Assembly (NCBI GenBank): GCA_024220525.1
Contig: JAMYWO010000015.1
Location: forward strand, 109,158 to 173,157
DNA: 64,000 bases
From: Cochliopodium minus
Lineage: Eukaryota; Discosea; Himatismenida; Cochliopodiidae
Reading direction: 5' to 3'
Below the pieces are notes generated by a model. That model was not told the origin of the DNA. It made no database searches and saw nothing but the letters and a program-made list of their open reading frames with translations. Within the stretch, counting starts at the first letter, position 1; every line of letters begins with the position of its first letter. The translations under genes were made by a program, and so were the position numbers. Below are positions 21,836 to 34,600 of the stretch, piece after piece.

Positions 21836-24582
21836 AAAAATGTGTAGAGGAATATAATTGGCCTGTATGTGTAAAATTCGTTCCTGGGGCATTTAAAAAG
21901 TCCCAATGTGTTACTTGTTTCCAGTAAATTGAAACAAAAATCTGATTATTATTAAATTTTAAAATGAATTAAACTCCATTGATTTTAGTGGACCAAGTGA
22001 TCATGGAGATGAAGGAATAAAAGAAGAGCCAAATAAAGTTATCACTCCTACAAAACCAAAAGTGGAAATAAAGAAGGTAAAAAGGATAAATGAAAAGGAA
22101 TCAAGAAGTTATCATTTTGAATTTGATTTAATTAATAATATCATTTTGAGTTTATTTCTTCAATAAAAGTTTGCATAAATATTCAAAAATTAATTTTTTT
22201 TTATATCCTATTGAAGGAAGAACCAAAAGAAGAAATTAAAGTAGAAGTGAAAGAGGAAGAGATAATAGAGGATGTTGAGCCGATAGTAGAAGAGAAAGTA
22301 ATAGAGGAGCCAATTATCGAGGAGAATAAGCCTATTGAGGAAGATGAAAAACCAATTGAAGATAATGAGCCAATAGTAGAAGATAATAAGCCTATTGAAG
22401 AGGATAATCAACCTATAGAGGAAGATAATAAACCTGTTGAGGAAGATAAACCTCAAGAAGAGACCACAACAAAGAAAAAGGTAATGATTAAAAGGAAATA
22501 TAAAGAAAGGGAGAGATTTTAATTAATATAATTTTTCTCTGAATCCAATTTAAAAAATATATTAATTTAAAATTAAAATAAAATTGGATAAAAATAATAG
22601 GTTGTAAAAAAGGTAGTGAAGAAAGTGGTGAAAAAAGTAATCAAAAAATCAAAAACTGAAGCATCAGATCTTAACACAATCCAAAAGGAAGAATCATCTC
22701 AAGATTTGTCTACTCCCACAGAAGAAACACCAATAGAAGAAGGGGAGAATGTGAAAGAAGAACCTATCAAAGAGGACCCTATTAAGGAAGAGGAGCCTGT
22801 AATTGAAGACAATAATAATATTGAAGATGAAAAAGTAATTGAAGATGATAAAGTGATTGAAGATAACAGCAACAGCAGTCTAAAAAATAAAGGTATAGTA
22901 AATTTTTTCATTTGTTCTACTTTTTATTTATTATTTTGAATTTAATTATTAATTTTTGTTTTTGTTTTGAATTTCATTCCATTTTTTACATATTAATTTT
23001 TTTTATTTTGAATTTAATTATTAATTTTTTTTTTATTTCTATTTTTGATTTTTCTTTTAAAATTTTTTACATATTTATTTTTTTATTTTGAATTTAATTA
23101 TTAATTTTTTTTATTTGATTTTTATTGTTTCTCAGAAATTAAAGAAGAAAAGACTGAAGAAAAAGTAGTGGATAAGAGTGAGGAATTAAACACCTCCTCT
23201 GAAAATATAGTCACTGATTCTCCAAAAGTAGAAACACCAACCAAAAAAGTTGTAAAGACAGTTGTCAAAAAAACTTCCGTGGAAAAAGTAATTTTTTTAA
23301 TTTTATTTTTTTTCATATTATTATTTTTATTTTTTTTTATTTTTTTTCATTCATTCATTTTTTTTTTCTTTTTATCCATTACTTAATTTTTATTTTGTGA
23401 AAAAATTTTTTTTATTTTTTTTATTTTTTTTATTTTTTTTTTCTTTCATTTCTTCCGAAAGACTCCTGTAAAGCCAATCCCAAAATTTCTCAAAAAAGAC
23501 CAAATGGGCTCATCTTCTACGCCCAACTTCAAAACACCTGTGAGCCCACAACTCACCAAAGTAACTAAAAACTTGGGAAGTCCTACTGTTAAAAATTCGT
23601 AAAAAAAATTATTAAAATTTAAAAATTTAAAATCAATTAATATTTAAATTTAAAAAATAATTTAAAAAAATTTAAATAATATTAAAAAAAAAATTTAAAT
23701 AATATTAAAAAAAAAATTAAAATTTAGAACCACTACTTCAAGCCCAACTACAGGAAGCTACAGACTCAAGAAATTTATGTCAGAGTTTAGCTTGTTAGAA
23801 ACCAGCTGGCAAAATTTGTCAAACAATGATATTTTGGGGGGAAGCGGTAAATAAATAAAATTCCAAAAATTAAGTATTTATCATTTAATATTTTTTTAAA
23901 CATTAATTAATTTTAGTTATTTTTATTCAATTTAATTTTTAAACATTAATTAATTTTAGTTATTTTTATTCAATTTAATTTTTAAATATTAATTAATTTT
24001 AGTTATTTTTTTTCGATTTAATTTTTTCAATTTAATTTTTTTTGTTCAATTTCCATTTTAGGAGAAAAGTTGTTCAATTCTTTGAAGGGAATGAGAAACG
24101 AAATAAGTGAGCTGAAGTCTCTTCACGAGAAAGAAATGGAGGAGATTGTAGAAAAGTGGAGAAACCTCAACAAAGAGATGCCCCAGAAAATAAATTCTGT
24201 TTACAGTTCTAAAAATACTCAGGTAAAAAAAATTTTTTTTTTATTTTTTTATTTTTATTAATACATTATAGTTTTTTTGATTTAATTTTTTATTTTTTAT
24301 TTTTATGAATACATTATTTAATTGTTATTTTTTAATTAGGTACAAAGTTCAAGCCCTAAATTGAGTGGAAGTTGTCATAATTGTAAGAAGGCATTGTCTG
24401 GTTCTGTAGTAAATGTGATGGGAAAAGCTTGGCACAAAAATTGTTTTAAATGTACGACATGCAGTGTTTTGTTGCTTGCCAATAAAGTTGTGGATGTTGA
24501 TTCGGAGCCTTATTGTGATTCTTGTGCTCGATTGGCTTTTGTTAGTACTGCCAAAAAAATTAGAAACAGTACACAAAATTGA
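21836..24582 (+). CDS. LIM-domain protein with Cys-rich N-terminus and acidic/basic repeat region
   Basis: About nine exons (21836-21923, 21989-~22077, 22217-~22480, 22602-~22893, 23135-23288, ~23461-23598, ~23729-23848, 24061-24222, 24340-24582). The N-terminus MECKKCVEEYNWPVC with CVTCFH may bind zinc. Then come acidic PIEEDNKPIEED-like repeats, basic KKVVKKVVKKVIKK, another acidic stretch, Ser/Thr/Pro-rich sequence and a helical segment (LKSLHEKEMEEIVEKWRNL). The C-terminus is one LIM domain: CHNCKKAL, WHKNCFKCTTC, PYCDSC. LIM domains mediate protein contacts, often at actin structures, so an adaptor role is inferred. Its 3' end converges on DPE2 sequence 113 bp away. Confidence 0.85.
22930..23120 (+). 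repeat. tandem repeat in LIM-gene intron
   Basis: Three copies of TTTTGAATTTAATTATTAA followed by T-runs, about 60 bp apart, wholly within an intron of the LIM gene. Confidence 0.7.
23880..24015 (+). repeat. tandem repeat in another LIM-gene intron
   Basis: Three copies of a unit of about 45 bp containing ATTAATTAATTTTAGTTATT and then TTCAATTTAATTTTT. Each copy holds a TTTTAG that resembles an acceptor, yet the used acceptor is the last one, at 24060. Confidence 0.7.
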
Positions 24583-24695
24583 AACAATAAAAAGTCTAAA
24601 AATAAAAAAAAAAAAGAGATTTTGAAAAAAAAGAATAATTTTTATTAATTTTATTAATTTAATTTTTTTTATTAATTTTATTAATTTTTATTTAT

Positions 24696-25748
24696 TTAAA
24701 AACGTCCAGTGTTTTTGATAAGATTCAAAATGTTGTCCAACCACTCTTCGTTTTTCAAAAGCTTTTCTAAACTAAGAGGCAATCTGTATCTCCAATAATG
24801 GTATCTGTTAGCAGGAACATTGACTCTTTCCTCTTCAGGGTTGCTGATTCTGAGATCGTAGTCCAACCCCAAAAAGTCTTGGATGGCGATCACTACCAAA
24901 ATGGCAGGACTAGCGAAATGTAAACCAAGTGTTTTAGTGATTACATCTGGCAAACATTCTATTGGGAGGTTCCCTTCAAGACCAATCATGTCACCTTTCA
25001 AAAAAAGTTAAAATTAATTCTTAAATATTAAAAAATTAAAAATAAATAAAAAATATAATTAAAATAATTAAAAATAAATTAAAAAATAAATTGAAAATAT
25101 TTTAAAAATATTAATTTTTTTTACCCAATAATTTAGCACCGTGTCTGTCTTCGTCCCACCATCCTCTTAAGGTAGAAGTGTCATGGACAGAAGGAGAGCA
25201 AACAGTGAGGTAAGGATAGTGATGAGGATTCTCCAACTTTTCTTTGGGATCCTTAGGCATTCTCTGAATTCTCAACCCCAAAATGGAAAGATCGTCCAAA
25301 ACATTTTGAACACATCCAGGAATCATTCCTATTAAAAAAATTTTTTATTTTTTGATTATTTCATTTTTTTTTATTTAATTTTTTTATTATTTCAATATTT
25401 TTTAATTTCATTTTAATTATTTTACCCAAATCTTCTCCACAAACCAACATGTTAGTTGTATTTTGCATCATGGGTAATTTTTGCAATGCTTTTTCCTATT
25501 AAAAAAATGTTTTTATTTTTTATTTATTTTCTATTTATTATTTATTTATTTTTTTGTTATTTTTAATAAAAAAAAATTTATTTTATTTTTTACTTTCCAC
25601 ATGAGATCTTGTCTCTTATAAAAATAATCTACATACAATCGTTGCAAAGGTTCTTTCCAAGCATGATCCAAGTGTTGAAAAGAAGTGGTCTTTTGCATGT
25701 CTATTCTAAAGTGGAAATTATTTGCATTTTTGTCCTCAATCAAAACCC
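24696..25748 (-). CDS. DPE2: 4-alpha-glucanotransferase DPE2-type, 3' part, 4 exons
   Basis: Exons 25594-25748, 25436-25495, 25125-25328 and 24696-24994. They encode the C-terminal third of a GH77 DPE2: VLIEDKNANNFHFRIDM, the acid/base loop LVCGEDLG, MIPGCVQNVL, LRIQRMPKD, VHDTSTLRGWW and the C-terminal RYHYWRYRLPLSLEKLL. Catalytic Glu and the second conserved Asp are present. The first exon starts after an acceptor in phase 1, and the residues begin exactly where the 5' part (156-4308) stops: VFNN + R + VLIEDKN. The two parts share no residues and miss none. The simplest view is one gene split by misordered contigs. Confidence 0.9.
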
Positions 25749-25759
25749 CTATCAAAAAA

Positions 25760-25950
25760 TTTTTTTTTTTAATTTATTTTTATTTATTTTTTATTTTTTT
25801 TATTTTTTTATTTTTTTATTTTTTTATTTTTTTATTTTTTTATTTTTTTTATTTTTTTATTTTTTTATTTTTNTTATTTTTTATTTTTTATTTTTTATTT
25901 TTTATTTTTTATTTTTTATTTTTTATTTTTTATTTTTATTTTTATTTTTA
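25760..25950. repeat. (TTTTTTA)n repeat with single-n join
   Basis: TTTTTTTA and TTTTTTA units with one n at 25873. On the left is the acceptor side of a DPE2 intron, on the right the donor side of a J-domain-gene intron, both minus strand. Two unrelated half genes meet here, so the join is almost certainly artificial. Confidence 0.85.
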
Positions 25951-25951
25951 C

Positions 25952-28441
25952 TTTAATTTTTCCTCTTTTTCTTTCCTTTTCTTTTTCCTCTCTTCCTCTT
26001 CTAATCTCATCTTTCTTTGCTTCTCCTCTAATTCCTTCTGTTTCCTCTGCTTCTCCTCCAGGTCCCTCTTCTTTTTCTCTTCCCTTTCTTTCTTCAATCT
26101 CGCTTGTTCTTCTCTTTCTTTTTCCTTTCTTTTTTTCTCTTCTATTTCTTCTAATTCTCTATTCAAAATTATTTAACAAAAAAAAAAATTATAAATCAAT
26201 TAAAAAATCAAAATAAAAACAAAAAATTTATTAAAATAAAAATAAAATAAAATTCCAAAATATACTAAAAAAACTTTAAAATAATATCAAAATTAAAAAA
26301 TTGAAATAAAATTAAACCTTTTTATTCTTAATTCTTCCTCTAATTTTTGCTGCCTGATTTTCCTTTCCTCCTCCTCCCTTTTCCTCTTCTCCTCCTCAGC
26401 AAGCCTCTGCCTCCTTAACAACTCCTCCTCCTCCCTGCGCCTCCTCTGCCTCTCCTCCTCCTCCCTCCTCCTCTTCTCCTCCAACTCCCTGCGCCTCCTC
26501 TCCCTCTCCTCCTCATCCCTCCTCCTCTTCTCCTCCTCCCTCTCCTTCCTTTTCTTCATCTCCTCTTCCTTCTCCTTAGTCACCAACTCCTCCAAAACTT
26601 TTTTGTAATGCTCCAATTTAGTTTTGAAATGTTCGTAAAGCTTGTTGTTGTTTTCGATGACCTTCAAAAGTTTTCTCAAGTTTTCAGCAGTTCCCTTGTG
26701 AGCGTTTTCCAGATCGACTTTGAGCTGGTTGATCTGCAACCTCAACTTTTCCTTCCTCTCCTCCTCTTTCTTCCTTTTCTCCTTCTCCTTGTTATCAAGT
26801 TCGTTGATCAAATTTCTTGCCTCCTTGATGAGATTGTCTAACTCTTCCGAAACAAGATTTTTTTTTAGGATCTTTTGTATGACTTGTTTAATGTTGTTCA
26901 TCGAGTTGGTGTACATCGCATTTTTCAACTCGTTGATGCAAATTTTTGCTTTTTTCTTCTGCTCCTCGATCAACCTCTTCTTCTCCCTCTCCTTCTTCTC
27001 CTCTTCAATTTCGTTGATGGTTTTCTGAGCCAAACTGATCAGATCTTTGAATCGAAAGTTGTAATCAACAAATTTGCTTTGGATGTTTCGAAGAGCAAGC
27101 TCTATCAAATTCTTCGATCTTTTCTTAATTGCATCTTTCAAATTGTCAGCAAACTCTCCCTCATTCATTATATTTACTTTTTGTTCTTCTTCGATAAGCA
27201 TTTTGTTCATTATGTGTATCAAGTTGGGAGACACAGAGTGTTCAGATTTAATTTGTTTCTTACATTTCATCAGTTTTAGAATGTCTCTTTGTTTGATTGC
27301 CTCTGCCAAAACTTTCTCCATATCCTGCAAATGAAACTTTGCCCAATCACTCATTTTACTTTCACCTTCTCCAATGTCTATCATCTAAAATTTCAATTTT
27401 TATCATTTATTTTTAAATAACTTTTTTTTAAATAATTTTTTTAAATAATTTTTTTTTAAATAATTTTTTTTTAAATAGAGATGTCCAAAAATATTACAAC
27501 AGTTTAAATTTTGTTATTAAAAATATTATATCCGCTAACAAAGTTGTAATATTTGGACATGTCTATTTTTTAAATAATTTTTTTTTAAATAATTTTTTTT
27601 TAAATAATTTTTTTTTAAATAATTTTTTTTAAATAATTTTTAAAAATATTTTTTTTTTAAATAATTTTTTTTTTACAGCAAAATAATAGTCGACGCCATA
27701 ATCTAATTCCATGATGTGTTCTAATCTTGAATTCGAATTTATATTTTCATATTTGAAGTAATTTCTCTCTAAAAATTTATTTAAAATTTTTTGTATAAAA
27801 AATAACTTTTTTTTTACCTTCTAGTTTAGATAACAATTTATATTTCAAAATTTTGTTTGATCTTTCTTCCCAATAAATTCTAACTTTATTCCCTTTTAAA
27901 CTTTGGTGATAAAAAGAAAATAAAAAATAACAATAATATTTTTTTTTTTTACGAAACAATATTTGGTGGAGGTGGTTGTGGAGGAATGAACTAATAAATC
28001 AAAAAAAAAAAAAAATTTAAAAAACTTTTTGTTGTCTTTTAATCTTTTTACTCTATTTTCTTTTATTCTTTTGTTTCTCATAAAATTATCGTACAAGATC
28101 TTTTTTTCAGTGTCTATCAAAGTTTCATACGCTTCATTTATCCACTTTTAAAATTCATTTTTAAATTAATTTTTTTTATTATAAAAAATTCTTATATATT
28201 CTTACAATAACTTTCTTTCTTTGTAATTCTTTTTGAATTTGATCATTCTCTTTATCTGGATGATATATCTTTGAATATTATTTGTGTTGAAAAATTTTAT
28301 TTTTCCTTTTAAATTTTAATGACTCACCTTCAATAACTCTTTATATGATCTTCTGATTTCTTCAATTGATGAATTTTTGTTGATTCCTAGGATATAGTAA
28401 TATCCCTTTGGATCATATTCGTTATTTGCAAAATTTTCCAT
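25952..28441 (-). CDS. J-domain (DnaJ/Hsp40) coiled-coil protein, 5' part
   Basis: ATG at 28441. The first exons form a J domain: YYYILGINKNSSIEEIRRSY, IYHPDKEND with the HPD motif, WINEAYETLIDTEKKILYD. J domains stimulate Hsp70 ATPase, so an Hsp70 co-chaperone role is expected. A short proline stretch (FIPPQPPPPN) and a segment with aromatic residues follow. The large exon at about 26320-27384 is helical, with DWAKFHLQDMEKVLAEAIKQ and LRKLLKVIENNNKLYEHFK, and then turns into Glu/Arg/Lys coiled coil; 25952-26155 continues the coil. The frame ends KEEKLK at a phase-2 GTAAAA donor inside the TTTTTTA repeat. The matching continuation is the minus-strand exon starting at 58599. Confidence 0.8.
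27420..27675. repeat. AAATAATTTTTTTT tandem array
   Basis: About ten copies of a 13-15 bp unit, AAATAA plus a T-run, split by the palindromic element at 27476-27568. It lies in the intron between the DYGVDYYFAV exon and the MIDIGEGES exon of the J-domain gene. Confidence 0.8.
27476..27568. mobile_element. short palindromic (MITE-like) insertion in J-gene intron
   Basis: The left arm GATGTCCAAAAATATTACAA and right arm TTGTAATATTTGGACATGTC are inverted complements with small differences. They flank about 40 bp that is also partly complementary. The element is about 93 bp and is embedded in an array of AAATAATTTTTTTT units on both sides, within an intron. Size and symmetry fit a small non-autonomous DNA transposon or a structured hairpin. 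No transposase is nearby. Confidence 0.55.
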
Positions 28442-28657
28442 TTTTGATCTTTGTTTAATCTCAATTCAAAAAAAGATGATGTTGATGTTTTGAAAGATTG
28501 ATGTGGATACAAGCAAATATTGGAACAATTTTTTTTTTTTTTTCAAAGAAAATATAAAATGAATTTTCCAAACACAAAGAAAAAGAGATAAATGATCAAA
28601 AATATAAACAAATAAGAAAGAAAAAGCAAAAATTTAACAAATGAATAAATATATAAT

Positions 28658-31600
28658 TTAATAAGTATCTTTCTTCGTCCAAACTTTCAATTTCTTTTTA
28701 AGTTTATCTTTCAATTTGGATTGTTTTCTCTTCTTGTAATAAGAAGAAGGATTGACAACCCTAGAAATCTTGCTGTCCTCTCTCCTCTTGTCCTTCTTGT
28801 CCAAAGAGACTTGTTGAGATTCAGTGTAAGCTTTAGAAAATTCTTCATTGCCAACAACAGACTTGAGATATTCAGTAACTTCAGAAACAAGCTCATAGAT
28901 CTGTTCATCAAAAAAGGATTCAGAATCTTTCTTTTTGTTTTTGCTCAACTTCTTTTTGATACCCATATAAAAACTCTTTTCTTCTTCGTCTTCTATTTGA
29001 TTGCCTGATGACAAATGAGAATGGCGGAGACCGAAGCAAATGGTTTGCAAGTAAGGCAAGATGCCATCCTTTCCAAATTTGGAAGTGATTGCTGCAAAAA
29101 ATTTGTAAGCGGAGGATTTTGCAACGAAACTTTTTTGATTTCTGGCAATTCCAGTGAAGAAGTTGAAGATGTAAGAGAGGAGAGTCTCTGATTGTTTTTC
29201 TCCAAGAGCGGATTTGTTTTCGAACAAAACCCTTGCGAAAAAGATGACGTTCTTGAGTACTTGGTCAGTGTAAGGCTCTTCCAAATCTTCCAATTCAAAT
29301 TGAGAACAAAGATCTTTGGTGATTTTGTCAATGGTGTGAAAAGAGAAGAAAGGAGAATCATGTACCTTCAACAATTTTTTGCTGGATTCATCGATATATT
29401 CACTCGATATGAGTCCCAAAACTCTTTGAGAAGAGGAACGTACCCACAAATGAGAAAAAGTGATAAAATCATTCACATTTTTCCAAAAGAAGTTTGCGAT
29501 AAGGGATCCATGAGTAACCAAGATCTTTTTGTTGTTTTGGATGAGTTTCTCGAGAGATACAAAGCATGAATATAAAATTTGATACTCTGTTTGGACAATG
29601 TAGGGGTTTTCTGGAGATAGTTCTTCGAATTGGGAAAACTCTGCATCTTTTTTGGAGATCTCAACAATTGTTTCCAAGAGGCTAGGTAGGAACTGTTCTA
29701 CATGGTTGTTGAATGTGTTTTTTTGTGTTTCGATGACAATGTTGATGAGTTGGATCGAAGCAAGGACAAGTTTACGATTGGTTTTTGGCTTCTCCTTTTT
29801 ATCATCTTTCTCATCTTTTTCACCAGTGAACCAAGTTAATGCAATATCAATGGTGGATTTCAAGGATTTTTGATCTAGAACTCCTATCAAATTTTTGATG
29901 GTGCTGACAACCAAAGGAACGAGTTTTTTGTCTTCTTCATTAACTATTCTGAGAACTAGAGGCAACAAAAAGTATTGAGAGAATTCGTTTACTAACTCGG
30001 GTGGAAACTTGCTGAATAAAATGCTGAACAAATGTAAAACTGCTTCTCTTCCCATACTCAAAGGATAATGCAAGTTGGTGAGAAGTTTGTTGAGATATTC
30101 TGTCAATTTCTTTTGTTTGAGAGGATAGTTCAAAAGAAAATACAACAATATTTTGGAAGTACTGTTTCTGACATTCTTTTGGGTAGAATTAACCACCATC
30201 TCGCTCAATCTTGTCATCAGACCATAAACTTCTTCTAACAAGTACTTCTTCTTTACAATTGCTTGCAAAAGAGAGAAGGTTGTTTTGAAATTAGTCAGCA
30301 TGTCCAACTCTGATCTAATGAAATTAAGAAGGATCACCAAATGGTTATTGGTCAACTTGACATTGAGATTTTTGATAATAGTGGTCATTAATTTGAGACT
30401 TCCTTGAGCGATAGGAGTCTCCATGTTGACATTTTTGATGAAGTTAAAGGTTTTCTCCACGATGTTATCCAAATATTCCTCTAAATTTCCCAGTTGCTTT
30501 GATTTGATAAACTTTGAGAGGAGTTTCATACTGTGAAATACAACTTCATCTCTATTTGATTCCAAACACTTGTTCAACAATGGAACCCATGGACACAGCA
30601 TTGGAACGAGTTCTCCTTCTATCTTGATGCTTCCTCTTTTCAAGAATGTTTCCAACAAGAGCTGAGAAAAGTTGATAAAGAGGTAGGAGTTTTTGGAAAA
30701 GTGATCTTCTTCTTCATCAATCTTTTGTTTTCTTTGTTTTGCTGTCAATTCGATCTTGTAAGCTTGATTGATCACATCTTCTTTGAGAAATTTCAATCTT
30801 TTATTTCTTGATTCATCATCTAAACAAAAAACAATTAGATATGAAAAACAATATTTTGGAAATAAAATTTAATTTTTACCTTCATAAGAAATGGCATGAA
30901 CATTCAAAGAATTATCTTGGATTTTAGGGAGATGGATATCAAGATATTTATTAATGATTCTGTAGGTCAAGATAAGAAGTTGATCAGGCATTGCAGAGGA
31001 ATTTCTGGCAACACCAATTCTGATTTTGTCTAGGATCTTCTTACAAGTATCGACGATGGACATCTTACCAAATTTCTTCAAGATATCTGAAACAGGGATC
31101 AATATCTCTTCGATCTTGTCTTTGAATGTGATCTTGGAAGTGAGAATCTCAAAGGAATTGAAAGATGTCTCAAACTTGGCTTCCTTGTGAAGAGTTTTGA
31201 TGAGATCGACCTCCTTCTTTTCTTTTGTCTCTCCAAAGATATCCTCCAACATGATTGGAATCACCAAGTTGATACATTCATCGAATTCACCCACAGTCCA
31301 TTCTTGAGATACAGAAGAGAGGAGTTTGTTTACAGAATAAGGAAGGACAATCTTCTGAAATCCTTTGACAAGTGAACTCTTGAGTGCTTGAATGGGTATG
31401 TGGAAGAGCTTGCTTCCTAATTGTAAGGAAACATCCTTTAAACAACTTCTACTCACTTCTCTCACTTTAAATTCTTTGTTTGCCATGGTGTTGGTGATTG
31501 TTTTACAGATGAGATAAGCTCGATTGTTCAAAAACTCATCACCCATCACTTTCAAAAGTTGCAATATAGGAACTCCTATTACCATTCTTTCTTCAACTGC

Positions 31601-34600
31601 TTTCTTTTTGTTGTTCATGTGGGTGAATAGCTTTGGGATAATCGTTTTGATGATGGTTTCTTGTATCTTGTTCTTGAAAACCTCTTTGATCTTCTTTACT
31701 TTCCTCTTGATTTCTTTTTCATTTCTTTTTTCCTCATCAACTTCATCATCCTCTCCACTTTCCTCATCATCTTCATCTGCTTTAGATTTCTTTTTTTTTA
31801 TTTTCTTTTCTTCTTGTTCATCCCCTTCATCCATTTCATCAGCTTCAACTTCAACTTCTTCATCTTTATTATCTTCTCCTTTTTCCTCATCTTCTTCTTC
31901 TTCAATCCCCTCAATATCAACTTGATCTTCTACAGGAGTCTCATGAACATATGAATAATGAGGATCATTCAAGTCAAAATGAAAGTTGTTAATGGTAGAT
32001 TCAAGGAGTTTGCTTACAAAGGAAGATCTTCTCACTTTATCGAGTGTTTCAGTTATTCTTTTCAACAAAACAAAATAAGGAGACCATGGTAATAATGAAG
32101 AAATGGTTCCTATTGCTTGGCAAATAGATGTGGTCAATTCCTTTCTGACATTAGATACTGATATTTCGTTGGTGAACTGCTGAAAGAGAATAGGAAGGAT
32201 TACAGAGTGGATAGATTGCCATCTGATTTGATCTTTGCTCTTAACACAGATCTTCATAAAGTTTTCAAGGATAAGTACTCGCTTGGATACTTGAATGTGC
32301 GAAAGATTTGTGAAGAGATCTTTTTTTTTTGCAGAGAAAATTCTGAGATCATGCAATCTGTGTCCTTTCTCTACGATTGTGATGAAATCCTTGAATATTT
32401 TGAGATAAGCTTCTGATACTTCTCTTTTTTTGTTTCTCATTCCCTCTTTCAACATTCCAATAACGGTTTGGATGATTTGAATCAATTTTTCTTCAATGTT
32501 TTGTCCTTCTTTTGATGCAATCTTTGCCATTTCGGGGATGGTTTCTATGTTGGTTGGATCCAAATTGTGTTGAAGAAGCTTAAAAAAGGAAGAAAATGCA
32601 TTGGCAATGTTATCTTGAACAGAAAAATCGAAATCTTCCAATTGATACAAATAATTGTAGAGAATCAAATAAATGACGTTGATATCGATCTTTTCTCCCT
32701 TGTTTTGGTAGATTGTGATCAACTTTAGGTGTCCATCTGTTCTTCTCTCGTAATCTTTTCTTCCCAACATATTTTGCTTGAAAGAATTGATGTCTTTGAT
32801 CAATGGAGAAAACTTTTCCAAGATTCCGGGAAGAACAACAGACAGCTTTTCAAAAACATCATTCAACTTGTCTCTGTAAGAATGATCGTTTTTACAAACG
32901 TAATATTGTTTGGCCAAGAGAGGAATGTGCTTGTCAACTTTAGGAAGGGTTGGGATCAAATCTTCGAAAACAGATAAGATGACCATTCTTGCTTCTGAAG
33001 ACAAGTTTTTGTTGAGCAAACAAGGTAATAAAAGATCCACCACCTTTTCAGCATCATCTCCTTTTGAAAACTTGCTAAAGTGAATGACGAGTTGATATTC
33101 TTTCTCTGAAAGTTTGGGAAACTTTGTGGACATCTTTTTAGAGTGAATCACTGTGAGTATCTCACTCATATCTTGCAAAACAAGGTTTTCTAGATAAGGA
33201 GATCTGTTTTTTTCTTTTTCTTCTTGCGAAAGAACCAGATTGTAGATGAATTCGACAATAACTCCCCTTACTTTGCTTGATTCGCTGTTGTAAGATTTGA
33301 TCATGTTGATCAGAATAGAGGATTCTTTCTTGACAAAATATTCTAGTACAGGAGGAGCTTTGCTCATCTCAAGAAAGAATGACATAAGACCTGGTACATT
33401 AACAGCAGAATCCTCAGGCAATTTTTTGAGTGTTTTTCTAATTGTGTTGCTGAAAATGTTCAAGAAAGAATCAGTCCATTCTGTTTGAAAATCAAAATTC
33501 TGCAACAACTCAAACAAAACCTTCATGGTTGTTCTTCTTCCTTCTATTGAATTCTTTTTGGATCTTTTGTTCTTTTGAGAAGAGATCTTTCTGTAAAAAA
33601 GAGAAAGAGAGAGCAAAGAAATGTAGAAAAATTGTTTTTGGTAAATGATAATGTTGCTTCCAAGATGGTGAACAATAAATTTCAACTCTTTCATAAAGTC
33701 AATGATATTACTTTGGTTTACCAGTTCCAAATGTTCCTCGAAAGATTTTTCTTCAAAATTATCTAATTTCACTTTGTTCAAAAATCCAAACTTTCCTTTT
33801 TCAAGAAGAAGATCCACAAAAAGAGACAATTCTTCTGGTTTGAATTTCAAAAGAAAGTTCAAAATTATTCCTTTAGGAGAGTATCTTTTCTAAAAAAACA
33901 AAATTAATTAAAAATTAAAAAATCAAAATTTTTAAATTACAGGTGAATGAAAAAACTTGGTGAATAAGATGATGGAAAGTAGAGGAACTAATTTTTCTCT
34001 GTGTCCATTTTCGATAGGATCTTCAAATGATTGAGGATTCTTTTTCTTTTTGATAACCTCCTTCAAATTTCCAATATCGAACAAAAGAAGTCCTTCTTTC
34101 ATAGTTTTATCGTTCAAAATGGTGCTGATATCATCGTAGTAAGGCAAGATATGAGATTCCTTCCACGTTTTAATCGCTTCAAAAGATTCTTTTTGCAAAG
34201 CAGGATCTTGTTTGGAAATTAATTGGTAGCAGATGTTTTTGATAACTTCAGAATGTGGAATCTTAGTGTTGTTCTTCCAATTTGAAAACAATTTGAGGTA
34301 ATTCATCAATCTTGCTTTGAAAAGGAACCCAGAATAAGATTTGTTTCCGTCATCATTCTCTCCTGTATCTTTTTTGTCAGAAAGGACCTCCAATGAAACA
34401 GAATTTTCTGTTGCTCTTTGGTAAATGCTGTTTTCACATTTCTTGATCATCTCCAAAAAGCAATCAACAAAAACTGGAGAATTAACCTTGATTTGTAGAG
34501 CAATTTTCTGGATCAAACCTATTGGTAAAAGTGTTTAAATAATATTATTTTTGAAGGAAATATTAGTTTACCCCAAATTGAATTATAAAAATCTATCCAT

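Noticed and set aside
22211-22522. CRISPR-like or satellite array
   Set aside because: The repeated units are in-frame acidic codons of the LIM protein, with no spacers.
24696-28441. A fused J-domain/coiled-coil/4-alpha-glucanotransferase gene
   Set aside because: The two frames meet only across the TTTTTTA repeat with an n at 25873. Intron phases differ (phase-2 donor, phase-1 acceptor), and each half has a better partner elsewhere.
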